Assembly (NCBI GenBank): GCA_023974075.1
Contig: JAMFTG010000118.1
Coordinates: 62,001 to 126,000 of the forward strand
Length of the DNA: 64,000 nt
Reading direction: 5' to 3'
Origin: Chaenocephalus aceratus
Taxonomy: Eukaryota; Chordata; Actinopteri; Perciformes; Channichthyidae
In this document: positions 46,096 to 57,690 of the stretch, one piece after another
Layout of the letters: the number at the start of each line of letters is the position of its first letter
Position numbering within the stretch: the first letter of the stretch is position 1
Made by a program: the position numbers and the translations under genes
Notes under the pieces: model-generated
The model's input: only the letters and a program-made list of their open reading frames with translations
Databases searched by the model: none
Told to the model about the DNA's origin: nothing

Positions 46096-47020
46096 ATCCC
46101 TATTATCTCTTGCAACAACAAAAAACAACATCTTGGACATAACCGCAACACTGTAACCTCTTCACATTCTGTTGAAATTGTGAGTCAATTACTAGCCATA
46201 TCTCACACATTGCTGTTTTGAATTACTAATATGTGGATGACAGTTGAACTGGATGATGTAACATTTATTAAACAAGAAATAGACACTCCAGTGCCAGATA
46301 ATTCCGTCTCACTCGGTAGAGCTGAACGTCGTAGTATCCTAGTTTTTGTTGAAGAGTAACCTTGTTTTTTGAGCCAGTCTGCTCGAGCCAGCCTGAGTCC
46401 TGCCGCCGCCACCAGCGTGAACTAGATTCACCTTCATTTTGTGGATTGTTTTTTAGTTGCTCCTTTTTTCCTTTATTAAACTTTGTTAAAAGACTGAATC
46501 CATCTGGTCTCTGCCATTGTAAGTCTTGAACTTTTGACCCAGCCCTAACAATCAAGGGGTCAAAGAAATGAACATTTGTGATTATTAGCGAATCGGTTGC
46601 AGATGGGTGAAAACTGGCTTAGGGAGTAATGTATTACATGTAACGGCATTAGGTCATCAGGATAAAAAATAGGAAAATGTATTCCCTTACAGTTACAGAA
46701 GCAAAAACACTCCGATAACAGGTACATTTATGTAAAACAGGGCTCATTAACAGGATAGCAATGATACAAAACATTTAGAAATAAAGAACAATACATCAAA
46801 TCATCCTATATCTCTATATGGAAACTTGGAGGCCTTAATCCAAAATAAAATGGTTCATCAACAGTCAGTGGTTAACGTATACATCAGAATGACAAAAACA
46901 TTAAACATATTGTCCACTTATGTTGATAAAGATGGAGTTCATTTAAGTCTTATATGGATGTTGTACAACAATGTTAAGAACAACAGTCAGATTTCTCTCA
47001 CGTGTGAACTGTCATAAGAC
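46096..47020 (-). other. 3' flank of the intact zinc-finger gene
   Basis: Non-coding; matches 27142-28060 inverted, apart from a right-only segment at about 46240-46548 that contains a short frame without domain. Confidence 0.7.
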
Positions 47021-48315
47021 TTATTCATAGTCCTCTCCATCAGCTTCTGTTTCCATGTGTTCAGCTGAGCTGCTGATTGGAGGCTCTGCCTCTCCGTTAT
47101 CCTCAGTTTGAATTTCATTAAGCTGTGAGGACTGACGACCAACACATTTGTGCCTTTGGAAATGACCATGCCATCGAAATAGTTTGTCACAAACATTGCA
47201 GCTGTAGATTTCCTCTCCTGTGTGGATTCTCATGTGTGTCTTTAAATTTCCACTTCGTGAAAAAGCTTTCTCACAAACTGAGCATTTGAATGGTTGCTCT
47301 CTTGTGTGGAATATCTTGTGTGTCTTTAAATGTTCACTCTGTGAAAAAGCTTTCTCACAAACTGAGCATTTGAATGGTTTCTCTCCTCTGTGGATTCTCA
47401 TGTGTGTCTTTAAATGTTCACTCCGTGAAAAAGCTTTCTCACAAACTGAGCATTTGAATGGTTTCTCTCCTCTGTGGATTCTCATGTGTCGATCTAGATT
47501 TTTTCTATATCTAAAAGATTTCTCACAAACTGAGCATTTGAATGGTTCCTCTCCTGTGTGGAATATCATGTGTATCTTTAAAAGTTCATTCCGGGAAAAA
47601 GCTTTCTCACAAACTGAGCATTTGAATGGTTTCTCTCCTGTGTGGATTCTCATGTGTGTCTTTAAAGTTACATTCAGTGAAAAATCTTTCTCACAAACTG
47701 AGCAGTGAAAGGGTTTCTCTCCTGTGTGGATTCTCATGTGTCTATTTAGATCTCTTGTATATCTAAAAGCTTTCTGACAGACTGAGCAGCTGAATGGTTT
47801 CTTTTCAGCACTACATCGGGGATCACTGAAAGATTCTTGTCTATTTTTCAGTGAGTTTGAGCCTGAGGCAGGTTCTCTGGTCTCCTTCCAATCAGCACTG
47901 TGTTCAGCGTCAGGTTCAGAAGAGTCATCAGTGTCTTCAGAAGAGTCTCCAGTGTGGTCCTCAGTCTTTGGTTGTAAACTGCTCTCTGGATCTGAGTTCC
48001 TGGCTGGTTCTGGTCCTCGACAGTCATCTCCATCAGCTTCTGTTTCCATGTGTTCAGTTTGTCTTTGATGAGGCTGTGAGGACTGAGGTTTCTCTTTATC
48101 ATCTTCACTCTTCACAGGGTCAGGAGTGAAAGAGGACTTGGTGATATCAGCCTCCTCCAGCTCCTGAAGCTGCTCTCCCTCCTGACTGATCCTGAGTTCC
48201 TCCTGTTCCTGCTTAATGTATGGGGGGGGCTCTGGGTCCTCCTGGTCCAGACTGGAGCTCCACTCCTGCTGGTCAGGGAGAGGCTCTTCTTTAACCACCA
48301 CCAGCTGCTGGACAT
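47021..48315 (-). CDS. C2H2 zinc-finger protein, right copy, exon 2 (8 fingers)
   Basis: The exon starts at 48315 after an acceptor (TTTCCTGCAG) and runs open to TAA at 47021-47023. With exon 1 from the ATG at 59042 the coding length is 1,491 nt, 496 residues, in phase across the intron. Residues about 66-239 form an acidic linker rich in Glu, Ser and Pro (DVQQLVVVKEEPLPDQQEWS, EADGDDCRGPEPARN). Residues about 240-464 hold eight C2H2 fingers (C-x2-C-x12-H-x3-H), from FSCSVCQKAF to YSCNVCDKLFRWHGHFQRH. They are joined by TGEKPF-type linkers, two of them changed to RGEKPF and some to HTGEEP or HTREQP. The family encodes nuclear sequence-specific DNA-binding proteins; the target is unknown. Same family as the dead left copy. 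Transcription is not shown by sequence alone. Confidence 0.9.
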
Positions 48316-48561
48316 CTGCAGGAAACAGGAAACACACTGTTATATCAGTCTTGGACCTAGTCAATATAATTAGGTATGTTATTGAATTACAGTTTCCAGA
48401 GAAGAGAGGCCCATCGTCCCTTCCGCAATTATTAGGGGTGAGCGGAAGTGCAAAGAGGCCCTCCTCAGGATAATACAGTTAAGTGTTGTTAGTTAGGTGG
48501 TTCATATCCTGACAGGGTATGAATTACACCTAAAGAGGTCATGAGATAATGACCTTTCAAC

Positions 48562-49615
48562 TAGGGGTCGGGGCCGATATTCCGCATTTGACCAATTATC
48601 GGTATCGGCCTTTTTGATCAAATTGCCGATAACACTTTGGCTCTGATGCGGCCGTTTCTCTGGCTGCAGTCACCACTCTGTGTACACGAGCAATGTCCCG
48701 CCCACAGCACTATCTGATAGGCTATTATTGAAGTGTCAATCAACACTGAAGCTTTTCCGGGCGGGAGCCAGCCAGAGAGGCGGGACCTTTTCAGATTACA
48801 GGCAGGTGCGAAAGAACGCAGACACAGACTGAAGTAAGCAGCAGCGCTGAGCGGCAGAGCCATACATGTGTTAAACTGAAGTTCAATAAACATCCCAATC
48901 CCCTATGCTGACGTTGCAAAAACACCACGATTTCATGATCCAATTCTATCAGTTTCCCAGTTACACAGGGACGCGGGAAGTGAGTCAGAGTTGGGGGTGC
49001 GTGAAGCTTCTCGCAGCGGAGTAACTGTGGTGCGGAGGGGGGTGGGCTGCGAGTGGAGCCTCTCAGTTTTTCAGGTTGATATGTGAAGCTCATTAGCTAG
49101 CCAACATGTATCTAGCAAATGTTTAGCACAATATTAGAAGTGAGGCTACTAGACTAACGTTAGGTCTACTGTAATATAGCCTCACTTTTAATAGTTTGCA
49201 AAACATTACATTACTCAGTGTTTTACAGTTGCTAGCAGCTTATTGGGATTTTATGCTAGATAGACAGGCATTGTTTTGATATAATAAATTAAGCATTATT
49301 GTTAGTTAAGCATGTCAGCCTGCAGCCCCACTTCTTGTCTCTCTCTAACTTATTGCAGATGGCTGCACTAAAGAAAAGGGCACAGAGAGGAAACCAGTTG
49401 TAAGATGCTTAAAAGTTAATTAAACATAATATATGCTTAAATGCATTTCAAAGAAGTTGTGTTGGAGTTGGTGTTATTCTACATTTTGACACCAAGATTT
49501 TCTGATTTTACTGCAAATGTATATCGGTTCGAAATATCGGTTATCGGTCTCCTTGATTACTACTACTATTACTAATTGGTATCGGCCTTGAAAAAACAAT
49601 ATCGGTTGATCCCTA
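48562..49615. mobile_element. hAT-like element, family E (1,054 bp), right arm only
   Basis: It interrupts arm homology. The ends are TAGGGGTCGGGGCCGATATT and the inverse of TAGGGATCAACCGATATT. The flanking octamers CTTTCAAC (48554-48561) and CTTTCGAC (49616-49623) differ by one base. The left arm keeps the empty site near 22090 (inverse of CTTTCGAC once). Non-coding. Confidence 0.88.
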
Positions 49616-49794
49616 CTTTCGACATCTGGAACATATGTGGGTGTGTTGGCTTTCGACTTACAGTGAAAAATGAAAAAGGGTTTTTTCTTCTGGTTTAGCA
49701 CTAGCCGCAATGTAAACAATGAATTGTATTTGGGATTGTTCATAGATACACTACGCTTACATTATAGAATGAAAATACTGTGTTACAAATTAAA

Positions 49795-50310
49795 ATCCTG
49801 CATGCTGCTCGATTATGGCAAAAATCATAATCACGATTATTTCTGGTCAATATTGATAGTTAGTAACAGTTGACTGTACGCTAGAGACCGGAGGATAAAG
49901 ACACGGCAACTAAAGCTTCCCTTGTGACGTGTTTATATGGATTTATTAAACAGACTGCAAGTCACAACACAACCTGGCTGAGGGCTTTTAGGGAGGGGGA
50001 GGGGTGGGGGCAGGATGTCAGAATCAGAATATCTTTATTAGTCTCACAGAGGGGACACTTGCATCGTTACAGCAGGAAAGTGCCAGAGACAGCTTAATGT
50101 TACATATGTTAAAAAAAGTACTAAGTTATGATCTAATAAAAATATAATAAAAAAAATTAAAGTAAGAAAAATAGTTTGTATGTATAACGCAAGGGAATGC
50201 AGCAAAATAATTGGGTTTTTTCGATTGCGTTGTTTACATATTCGTTGCAAGCCAAAATCGTAATAGAGATTAAAATACGATTGATTGCACAGCCATAATT
50301 CAAACCTTAT
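49795..50310. repeat. Dispersed repeats (two types)
   Basis: CGATTATGGCAAAAATCATA at the left and CGATTGATTGCACAGCC at the right look like ends of one element. CAGAATCAGAATATCTTTAT near 50021 is a common fish repeat motif inside it. Confidence 0.5.
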
Positions 50311-50937
50311 TTAAGTAAAAGTATGCAAGTACAGTGTTTCCCCTACCATTGTCTTGGAGGGGCGCTGAAACTCAAGGTGTTTAAAAAAAAAAAAAAATTA
50401 TAATTTTGTTTTTATACTATATATATATTATATATAGCACCAAATTGCAACTAATCTATATCTGCTGTCACTTTTCACATTGAACATGTGCTCTTTTATT
50501 AAATAAACTGAACGCTTTCATTTTAAGTTGTGAGTTTATTGTTTTTGACCCTAAAACACACTGATGCATTAATCAATAACAATAATCCACAGCTCCTCTC
50601 TCTGCTCCAGAGGATTAAAAAATATATATATTCCAAAACTATGAAAAGAACACATCTGGAATTATCTACAAAAAAGTGTGATTTTTATTCTAGATTCTTC
50701 AAAGCTCTGGGCTTCTCTCAGTCAGCTTCACGAGGATGTTAGTGCAATTAATGGCTCACCAACTTTAAATGTTAACACAGAGAGAGAGAGATCAATAAAA
50801 CATAAACACAGATATGGTTGAGATTAATCAACATTCAGTTGCGCAACAACAAATAATAATATTGGAGTACATCATCTCACTTCAACAGCAACCAATCGCA
50901 GGAAATTCCCCAACGAGTAGCAGTTTTACACAGGCAT
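50311..50937. other. No gene recognised
   Basis: AT-rich; a segment at 50775-50860 resembles 21858-21945 in the same orientation, so it is not part of the inverted duplication. Confidence 0.4.
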
Positions 50938-50939
50938 AC

Positions 50940-52132
50940 AGTGGGGGGAAAAAGCATTTAGTCAGCCACCAATTGTGCAAGTTCTCCCACTTAAAAAGAT
51001 GAGAGGCCTGTAATTTTCATCCTAGGTACACTTCAACTATGAGAAAAAAGGAGAAAAAGAAATCCAGGAAATCACATTGTAGGATTTTTAATGAATTAAT
51101 TGGTAAATTCCTCGGTAAAATAAGCATTTGGTCACCTACAAACAAACAAGATTTCTGGCTCTCACAGACCTGTAACTTCTTCTTTCAGAGCCTCCTCTGT
51201 GCTCCACTCGTTAACTGTATTAATGGCACCTGTTTGAGCTCGTTATCAGTATAAAAGACACCTGTCCACAACCTCAAACAGTCACACTCCAAACTCCACT
51301 ATGGCCAAGACCAAAGAGCTGTCAAACAGGGTATATGCAGGAATCCTGAAGTCAAATGTAATACCTTTTAAGACCTTTTTTAAGACCCTTTCCATACATG
51401 TTAAGACCTCATCGCAACTTCGAGTTCTAACCGGTTACATTGGCGACACACTTTACCTCACATTTACTATATTGATTGTAAGATAGCACAACTAAACAGA
51501 GTGCAGACAGACTACTGAAGCCTCCTCTCCACATGAACTTCAACCTCTCTGTGAAGGTCAGGTTTGATGCAGTATGCTGCTTTGTTGCTTCGGTACTCTG
51601 TGCTCTTTCATTCCAGTAAAACTCCTCAGAAACCATTAGAAACCAGTATTTGACCAATAGACAAAACAATTGACAAAACTTTGAACTATGAAATATATTA
51701 AACTTTGGTGAGCTTCAGCGGTAATGCCATATAGGAGCTCCCTCACAAATACCCAGGGGTTAAATTGGGGTGGGGCTGTCCGGGGCTAAGCCCGGCACAT
51801 AGGACGATGCTCTGACGTCATCACCCTCACACATTTGTCATATGTTTACAAAAAACGATATATATGTTAAGACTTTTCTCGTTCTTAATATAGACTATAT
51901 TTAGGGTCGATATGTGTTGACCATAGACTGTATATATATATGTGTTGACCTTACTTTAAAATAGCAGATCTCTGTGGACCTTCTTAATACCTTGGAAAAT
52001 GCCGTTTAATACTTTTTAATAGCCTTAATTTTTGCTAATTTCATTTATCAACTTTTAATACTTTTTAAGACGCCACGGACACCCTGTCAAAGGACACCAG
52101 AAACAAAATTGTAGACCTGCACCAGGCTGGTA
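50940..52132 (+). mobile_element. Tc1-like transposon, 5' fragment, interrupted by a hAT
   Basis: Starts after TA with CAGTGGGGGGAAAAAGCATT and continues with TTTAGTCAGCCACCAATTGT, a fish Tc1 terminal repeat. The transposase start codon is at 51301 (MAKTKELS), cut at 51326; the frame resumes after the insertion with DTRNKIVDLHQAG and ends abruptly at about 52132. The DDE core and 3' TIR are missing. Confidence 0.85.
51327..52083. mobile_element. hAT-like element nested in the Tc1 fragment
   Basis: It begins CAGGGTATATGCAGG and ends near CGGACACCCTG. CTGTCAAA occurs at 51319-51326 and 52084-52091; the second overlaps the last three bases of the expected CCCTG terminus. Repeated AAGACCTTTTTTAAGACC units are typical of this fish group. 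Confidence 0.75.
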
Positions 52133-52270
52133 AGTGAAATTTGAGTGCTTTATTTATGTGTTAATGATTTTAATCAGCTACGTAATTAATGTTAAGGCTT
52201 GGGTTAGCGTGTAGCGAGTGGTAGCTACATCAGTGCTAACGATGCTAATCGTAGCCTCCAAGTTAAAATA

Positions 52271-54890
52271 ATAGACTGTATATATAAAGGTTAAAACAAA
52301 ATAGATGTTAAGTGGGATAATACTGTTGAACAAACGGCTTCTGTTTGAGGTTGATAAAATAAGGTCATCCTTGTAACTTAGAGAGATATTTTATTATGAA
52401 GGTAGGAACTGTATGCATCGCTAAGGTTAATTTAAATTGGCTATGCTCAAGTATGTAGACAAGCTAATGTCGAAGTAGTGTATGTGAAATCAACCTCACA
52501 ATAAGATGTGTATATTACAATTATTAATGTCATATTTCAAGATGATTACTTAGATATTACAATATGGTTGGTTGAGCTGGAGCATTATTGAGCTTACACG
52601 TTAACGTCACAGTCATCTGAAGAACGAACCCAAACCTTGTTGTTTTTATTAATTGCATTACCAAATGGGTATCAAATAAACAGTAAGCATTGGTAACACA
52701 ACTTCCAAAGTTACAGTAAAATAAAAAGGACCCTGACTCGACAATACACAATCCAACATGTCCAACAGAAGAGAATCAGTTATATTGTTTGTACACATGG
52801 TACTTTATATATATTTCTGTTTGTTTAAGCTGTCCAGGTGATGCAGACAGGCTGGACCAGAGAGTGAGAGGCAGAACTGGACTCCTCACAGCAGTGAACT
52901 TCAGCACAGGTACAAAGACTCTTTTGTTCATACTGTACAAAGAATCAAGAAAGATATTGGTTTAAATAAATGAAGTATTGACTTGAATACACTGATATAG
53001 ATTCCATTAAACAATACTAAATACTAGATCACCTACACATCAGTTAAGTTGAGGGTTTTTTCCATGCAAAAAGTTACATTTAGATATTTAGCAATATGAC
53101 TTTGTCAGCTTTCTAATTTAATGTATTGAAGGCAAAGATATTTAACACATAGTGAGAAATGCTACTATTTATCTCTCAATATTGTCTGTAAAAAAGGTGG
53201 TAAAAGTGATTCTTTCAGTGAGACAACAGAGCAAGATTCTACAGTTGCACTACGTTTTGATAACAGTTAAATATTATTTTGATAATAACATATTTCAATG
53301 TTGATGAACTTCATACTGTTCATAATCTGATTGTCTTTGTAGCTCACTGTTGAAATAAAAAAAACATTACAATTACAAAATAATGATATCTACAGCCCCT
53401 AAACACACAAACAAACTTTCATAAATAACACACTTGTTCTGCAATAATATGTTTTATATTTCCTGTAATTTTTGTTAGGAAAGGACATGCCTGAAAGACA
53501 CGACATGTTCTCCTTCTCTGAGGGTCAAGAAGAACATCCAAGAGGAACATTAAAAGCTGATGTTATGAGATTTTAAGACCAGTACACTAAGAAACTACTT
53601 TTATTGTAAAAACAGTCAGTTGATCAAATGCACCTATTTCCACATCTACACTCCATCAGCTGATTATTTATATTTGCCTCACTTTATGAGCTTCACATCA
53701 CTTGTGCCTTCTCCGCAGAGTTTGCAACGTCACAAATAAATGGGGCCAATCTTCAGTCAGATGTGAAATCTAACATTTTCAGTAAGAATAATGGACTGAA
53801 AGGAGTGCAATAAATACAATTTATTGAAATGTGAACCAAAAGTTCATCAAATGTTTTAAATAAAAAGCACATTACAAACCTATTAAATAAGTAAACACAT
53901 TTAGTCAAATAACGTGACAGACTAGGCCTGTGCAGTTGGTATCAGCTGTGTCCAGCATGGGCTCCTCCATCAGGCCTGGTCCTCCTCGCTGAGGAAAGAC
54001 CCTCAGTCCTCTCCAAACCAACAGACAGGACGTCCATCACACGGAGGTTTCTCCCTGAAGTCTCTGCAGCCCTCTGGACACAAACTGCTGTCTCAATCCG
54101 TCCACACTGAATATGAGAGGGGGAAAATGAAAATAATAAATGCTTTAGACAATAAGAAACATAAAGTTGACTGTTGAGTTGCTCAGTTTTTTTAGATTGT
54201 CAATACTATTACTGTATAACTAATATCTCAGGTTAAGAGGCACCTTCAAATAAAGATTGGTCTTTAAATACATGTTGTCTTTTGAATGGTTTGTCTAAAG
54301 TCAAGGATCTAGAACTGGTACTTAGTTTTAATAATACAGTCTGGTTATTATGCTGTTTGGAGGAGGCCTCACAGGTAAGAGCACTAACTAGCTACCATCA
54401 CATGTACCTTAGCTTGACTTAAATGTATTAAACGTGTAGTTAAGTGATATCAAAATACAAATAACTAATGTCATGCAAACATATTAATATTTGCTTGATT
54501 CCAGTGTTGAATTTAGCACAATTGCATACAAACGTTAAGGGATTTTAAGATTCTGAAGTATTATGCTAAAAACTCAATAACTTAGATTATTATTTATAGT
54601 TTTGCTGAATAGTTTCATACCGCTTACCTTAGAAAGGTAAAATGCGACGGCAGTGTGCAGATGGGGAGCATGTTAGCTTAGCTTGGTAGCTTCAGCTAGC
54701 TCTGGAACTTCCAGCTCGGTGGCAGCAGATCCCGCCTCGGCCTCTTTGCCCTTATTTGGAGCAGGCTGGATCAGGCGGCAGTTGAACTCTGACGTCACTC
54801 TGACTCCGCCTACTAAGGGCTTCTCGGCAACTCTGCAGAATCCTGTGGGTGACGTCACGGACCCTACGTCCATGTATATATACAGTCTAT
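52271..54890. mobile_element. Candidate element bounded by ATAGACTGTATATAT inverted repeats
   Basis: ATAGACTGTATATAT (52271-52285) is matched by ATATATACAGTCTAT (54876-54890). Inside are stretches resembling short exons (52830-52912, 53479-53575, 53930-54105), but they have no long frame. A third copy of the motif lies at 51922. No target duplication is clear. A non-coding RNA or an old transposon are both possible. Confidence 0.4.
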
Positions 54891-55054
54891 GATCAAAACC
54901 CACTAAAGCTGTTGATCTTATTACGCTTGTACAGGGCCACCTTAATGCACGGGCTGAAGCCCAGGGGCATACGGAGATTGGGGGCCTATCATGAGCCAAT
55001 ACATTTTATTTATTTTAATTTTTAATTTTGGGTGTTTTATTTTTATTTTAAATA

Positions 55055-56110
55055 AACAAAGTCTTGGCTTTCAGAATATGAAACTTTTATTTCCAAAATC
55101 ACACGGTAAATACATTTTTGAAGCTTGTAAAGGGAAGAAGACAGCTCTCCCTCACCACTCTGCTGTTCTGCTGTTCCCCTTCCTCCACTGAAATTATGAA
55201 TGTAAGGCGTATAGTAATCATAGATAACACGGCAGGGTTCGTTACAGTCAGAGTTGGGTGTAACGCGTTACAAAGTAATGCGTTACTGTAATAATATTAC
55301 TTTGTCGGTAACGGAGTAGTGTAACGCGTTACTTTTATAATTCAGAAATCACACTACAGTTACTAACATTGCCCCGACACGCGTTACTTCGTTCTAAAAT
55401 CAGTCATAATCAAACCTCAACAAACACCTGCAAAGAACACATGCTAAGGTGAAGCTAACGCACATAGCTGTTGTTTATTTATATCACACACGTAGTCTGT
55501 TCTTCTTCTCTGTTTTCCTGTTGTTGCCTGTTTTGAATGACGAATACACACTACCGCCGCCTGCTGGTAAGGAGAGTTATTGCCACTCACACATGCGCAG
55601 TTCGTACGTGCTCGGCTGAAGTCTTTGCGGTGTGCTCCAGTCTGGCTCCAGTGCAACACATGGCCAGACACGCTGACGCAACAGCGTGAGCAGAGATAGA
55701 CTGCGCAAAATATACAGATGGCAGGAGACAGAGGACAGCCACGGTCAGAGAGCAGGAGACAGAGGACAGCCACGGTCAGATAGGAAAACATTCAGGATCT
55801 GGATCAGTCTTATGCGACAATGGAAACTGAACTAAAGAGAACATTTGAAACGTTAGCAGTCTGCGTGATCTGCCTGCAGGGAGGGGCGGGCCGGCCCTGC
55901 GACTAAAGTAACGAGTAAAGTAACGAGTAAAGTAACGAGTAAAGTAACAATTACTTTATGTAGAGAGTAACGAAGTAGTGTAATATATTACTTTTTTTTA
56001 GTAACGACCCCATCTCTGGTTACAGTTTGTTTTCATAGGATTTCAATTAAACAAAGTCTTGGCTTTCAGAATATTAAACTTGTTTCGGCAAATTCAGAGG
56101 ATAAATACAA
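55055..56110. repeat. Direct repeat pair flanking hAT copy 2
   Basis: AAACAAAGTCTTGGCTTTCA and the next about 80 bp occur at 55058 and, diverged, at 56049. They look like an older local duplication into which the hAT inserted. Confidence 0.7.
55249..56018 (-). mobile_element. Non-autonomous hAT element, family A copy 2 (770 bp)
   Basis: The exact 8-bp target duplication GTTACAGT lies at 55241-55248 and 56019-56026. It is inverted relative to copy 1 at 4701. It has two rather than three 31-bp internal units, and four AGTAAAGTAACG units near 55910-55950 where copy 1 has about two. Confidence 0.93.
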
Positions 56111-56702
56111 CGTTGAAGCTTCGGCATAATTACAAGCGGAGAACGGAGTAACTTAAAGTCACAGCAGGCATAACAACAGCCGGTGTTTCTCGTGAGTGTT
56201 TTCCCCGGCAAACAAACATAATACACACAAATACGTATACACACACACACACACTCGCAAGCTTCCCCCAGATCAGTAATCCAAACGAAAATATCTTGCC
56301 TCCGTAGTATTTTGATCATTTGATCTGCTAATCAATCAGATCGATGGATTCCAGAGATGACTCCGAAACAGTCAGTGGGCACCACTCAACAGCCAATCAG
56401 AATGAGAATATGTTTCACATGTGACTTATTCAAATTGCGAGTGATTGAGTGACAGATGAAGGTTGTTTAGGAGAACATTTTGGAGAAGAAAAAGTTTGAG
56501 AGTGGCGCTCGGAAAAGGAAACCTATCACTGATGTCAATTGAGCATGACATTCTTTGTGAGATGGATTTTAAGATCATAAAGGCTCTTCAAAGAAAACCA
56601 GACGGAAGCTAAAGAGGTAAGGCAATGCTGCACTTTTCATTGATTCCCAGTAGCCTTCAGGTTTAAATGTGCATCGTTTTACATAACTAGGTTTGTGTTA
56701 AT

Positions 56703-57682
56703 TAGGGATGCTCCGATCGATCGGTCACCGATCGAGATCGGCCGATACTCACTATCTACCGATCGATCGGTGCTCTCTAAACATGCCGATCGCGAGAGCC
56801 GATCGCATGACTTAAAATACTTTTCTCTGTTTGCGGCAAAACAAGCTCGCCAGAATGGCTTCACCGGTCTGGCATTATTTTAAGGTGTCCGAAAAAGACA
56901 GTAAAATAGCGGTATGCAACGTGAAGCAGAAATCCTGCAGCTCCGCCCGCCGGACCGGTAAGCGCAGCGAAACACAAACACAGTTCATTTCCTCATATTC
57001 CAAACGAGAAGTTACGGTAGCAAATCACCCGGTTCTTTACGACCAGAACTATTAACGGGATACAAACCAGAGGAACCAGGCATGGAGGGAGGTGGCAGAG
57101 ACAGTGGGTGAAACTGGTAGGTTGGTCGCGTTGCTCGCAAAACATCCCCAAGCTTTCAGACACGCCCAAGATTTTCAAGATTTTTGAAAAGCTGCTGTGT
57201 GGACGTACCGTAAGAGTTTGACCTAACACACTTAGCTATTTTATCTTCCTCTGGAACAAGCTAAACTAGTTATTATAAATATATGTATTCTTCATTGTCG
57301 GGTCACTCATTACTGGATCAGTGAGCTGCATGAGATACTGACAGGCTGTCAGGAGGGAGGGAGGGAGGGAGGGGGAGAGAGAGGGAGGGAGAGAGGAAAA
57401 GAGAGCGCTTCCGCTAATTTCTCCCGTGTTATTCTCCAAAGTGAATGTAAACTTGAATAATGTACATAATTTGAATGTAAAAATTAAGTTGATTGTTGTT
57501 TGTGGAAGCTCCAGTGAATGAGCCCCATTAACTGAGTTTTAAACATCACTTTAAATGGAAGATTTAAAGTGATGTTTAAATCTTCCATTTAGGGCCCGCC
57601 CACTCGATCGGATCGGCGATCGGCCGATACTGATTCCGGCAATCAGCGATCGGACCCGAAATTGGCGATCGGAGCATCCCTA
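56703..57682 (+). mobile_element. hAT element, family F (980 bp), with BED-finger remnant
   Basis: The ends are TAGGGATGCTCCGATCG and CGATCGGAGCATCCCTA. The exact target duplication GTGTTAAT lies at 56695-56702 and 57683-57690. The interior frame at 56855 (MASPVWHYFKVSEKDSKIAV) is the start of a BED zinc finger as in ZBED/hAT transposases, with its second Cys pair degraded. The rest of the transposase is absent. Confidence 0.93.
57541..57590. other. Two overlapping perfect hairpins
   Basis: Arms 57541-57555/57563-57577 (15 bp) and 57553-57568/57575-57590 (16 bp) share bases, so they cannot form together. They lie near the end of the hAT family F element. Confidence 0.85.
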
Positions 57683-57690
57683 GTGTTAAT

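Noticed and set aside
50775..50860. Extra homology between 21858-21945 and 50775-50860 as part of the arms
   Set aside because: Same orientation in both places, while the arms are inverted; more likely a dispersed repeat.
4701..56018. hAT copies at 4701 and 55249 as further evidence for the inverted duplication
   Set aside because: Each has a different perfect target octamer, so they are independent insertions, and 4701 lies outside the left arm.
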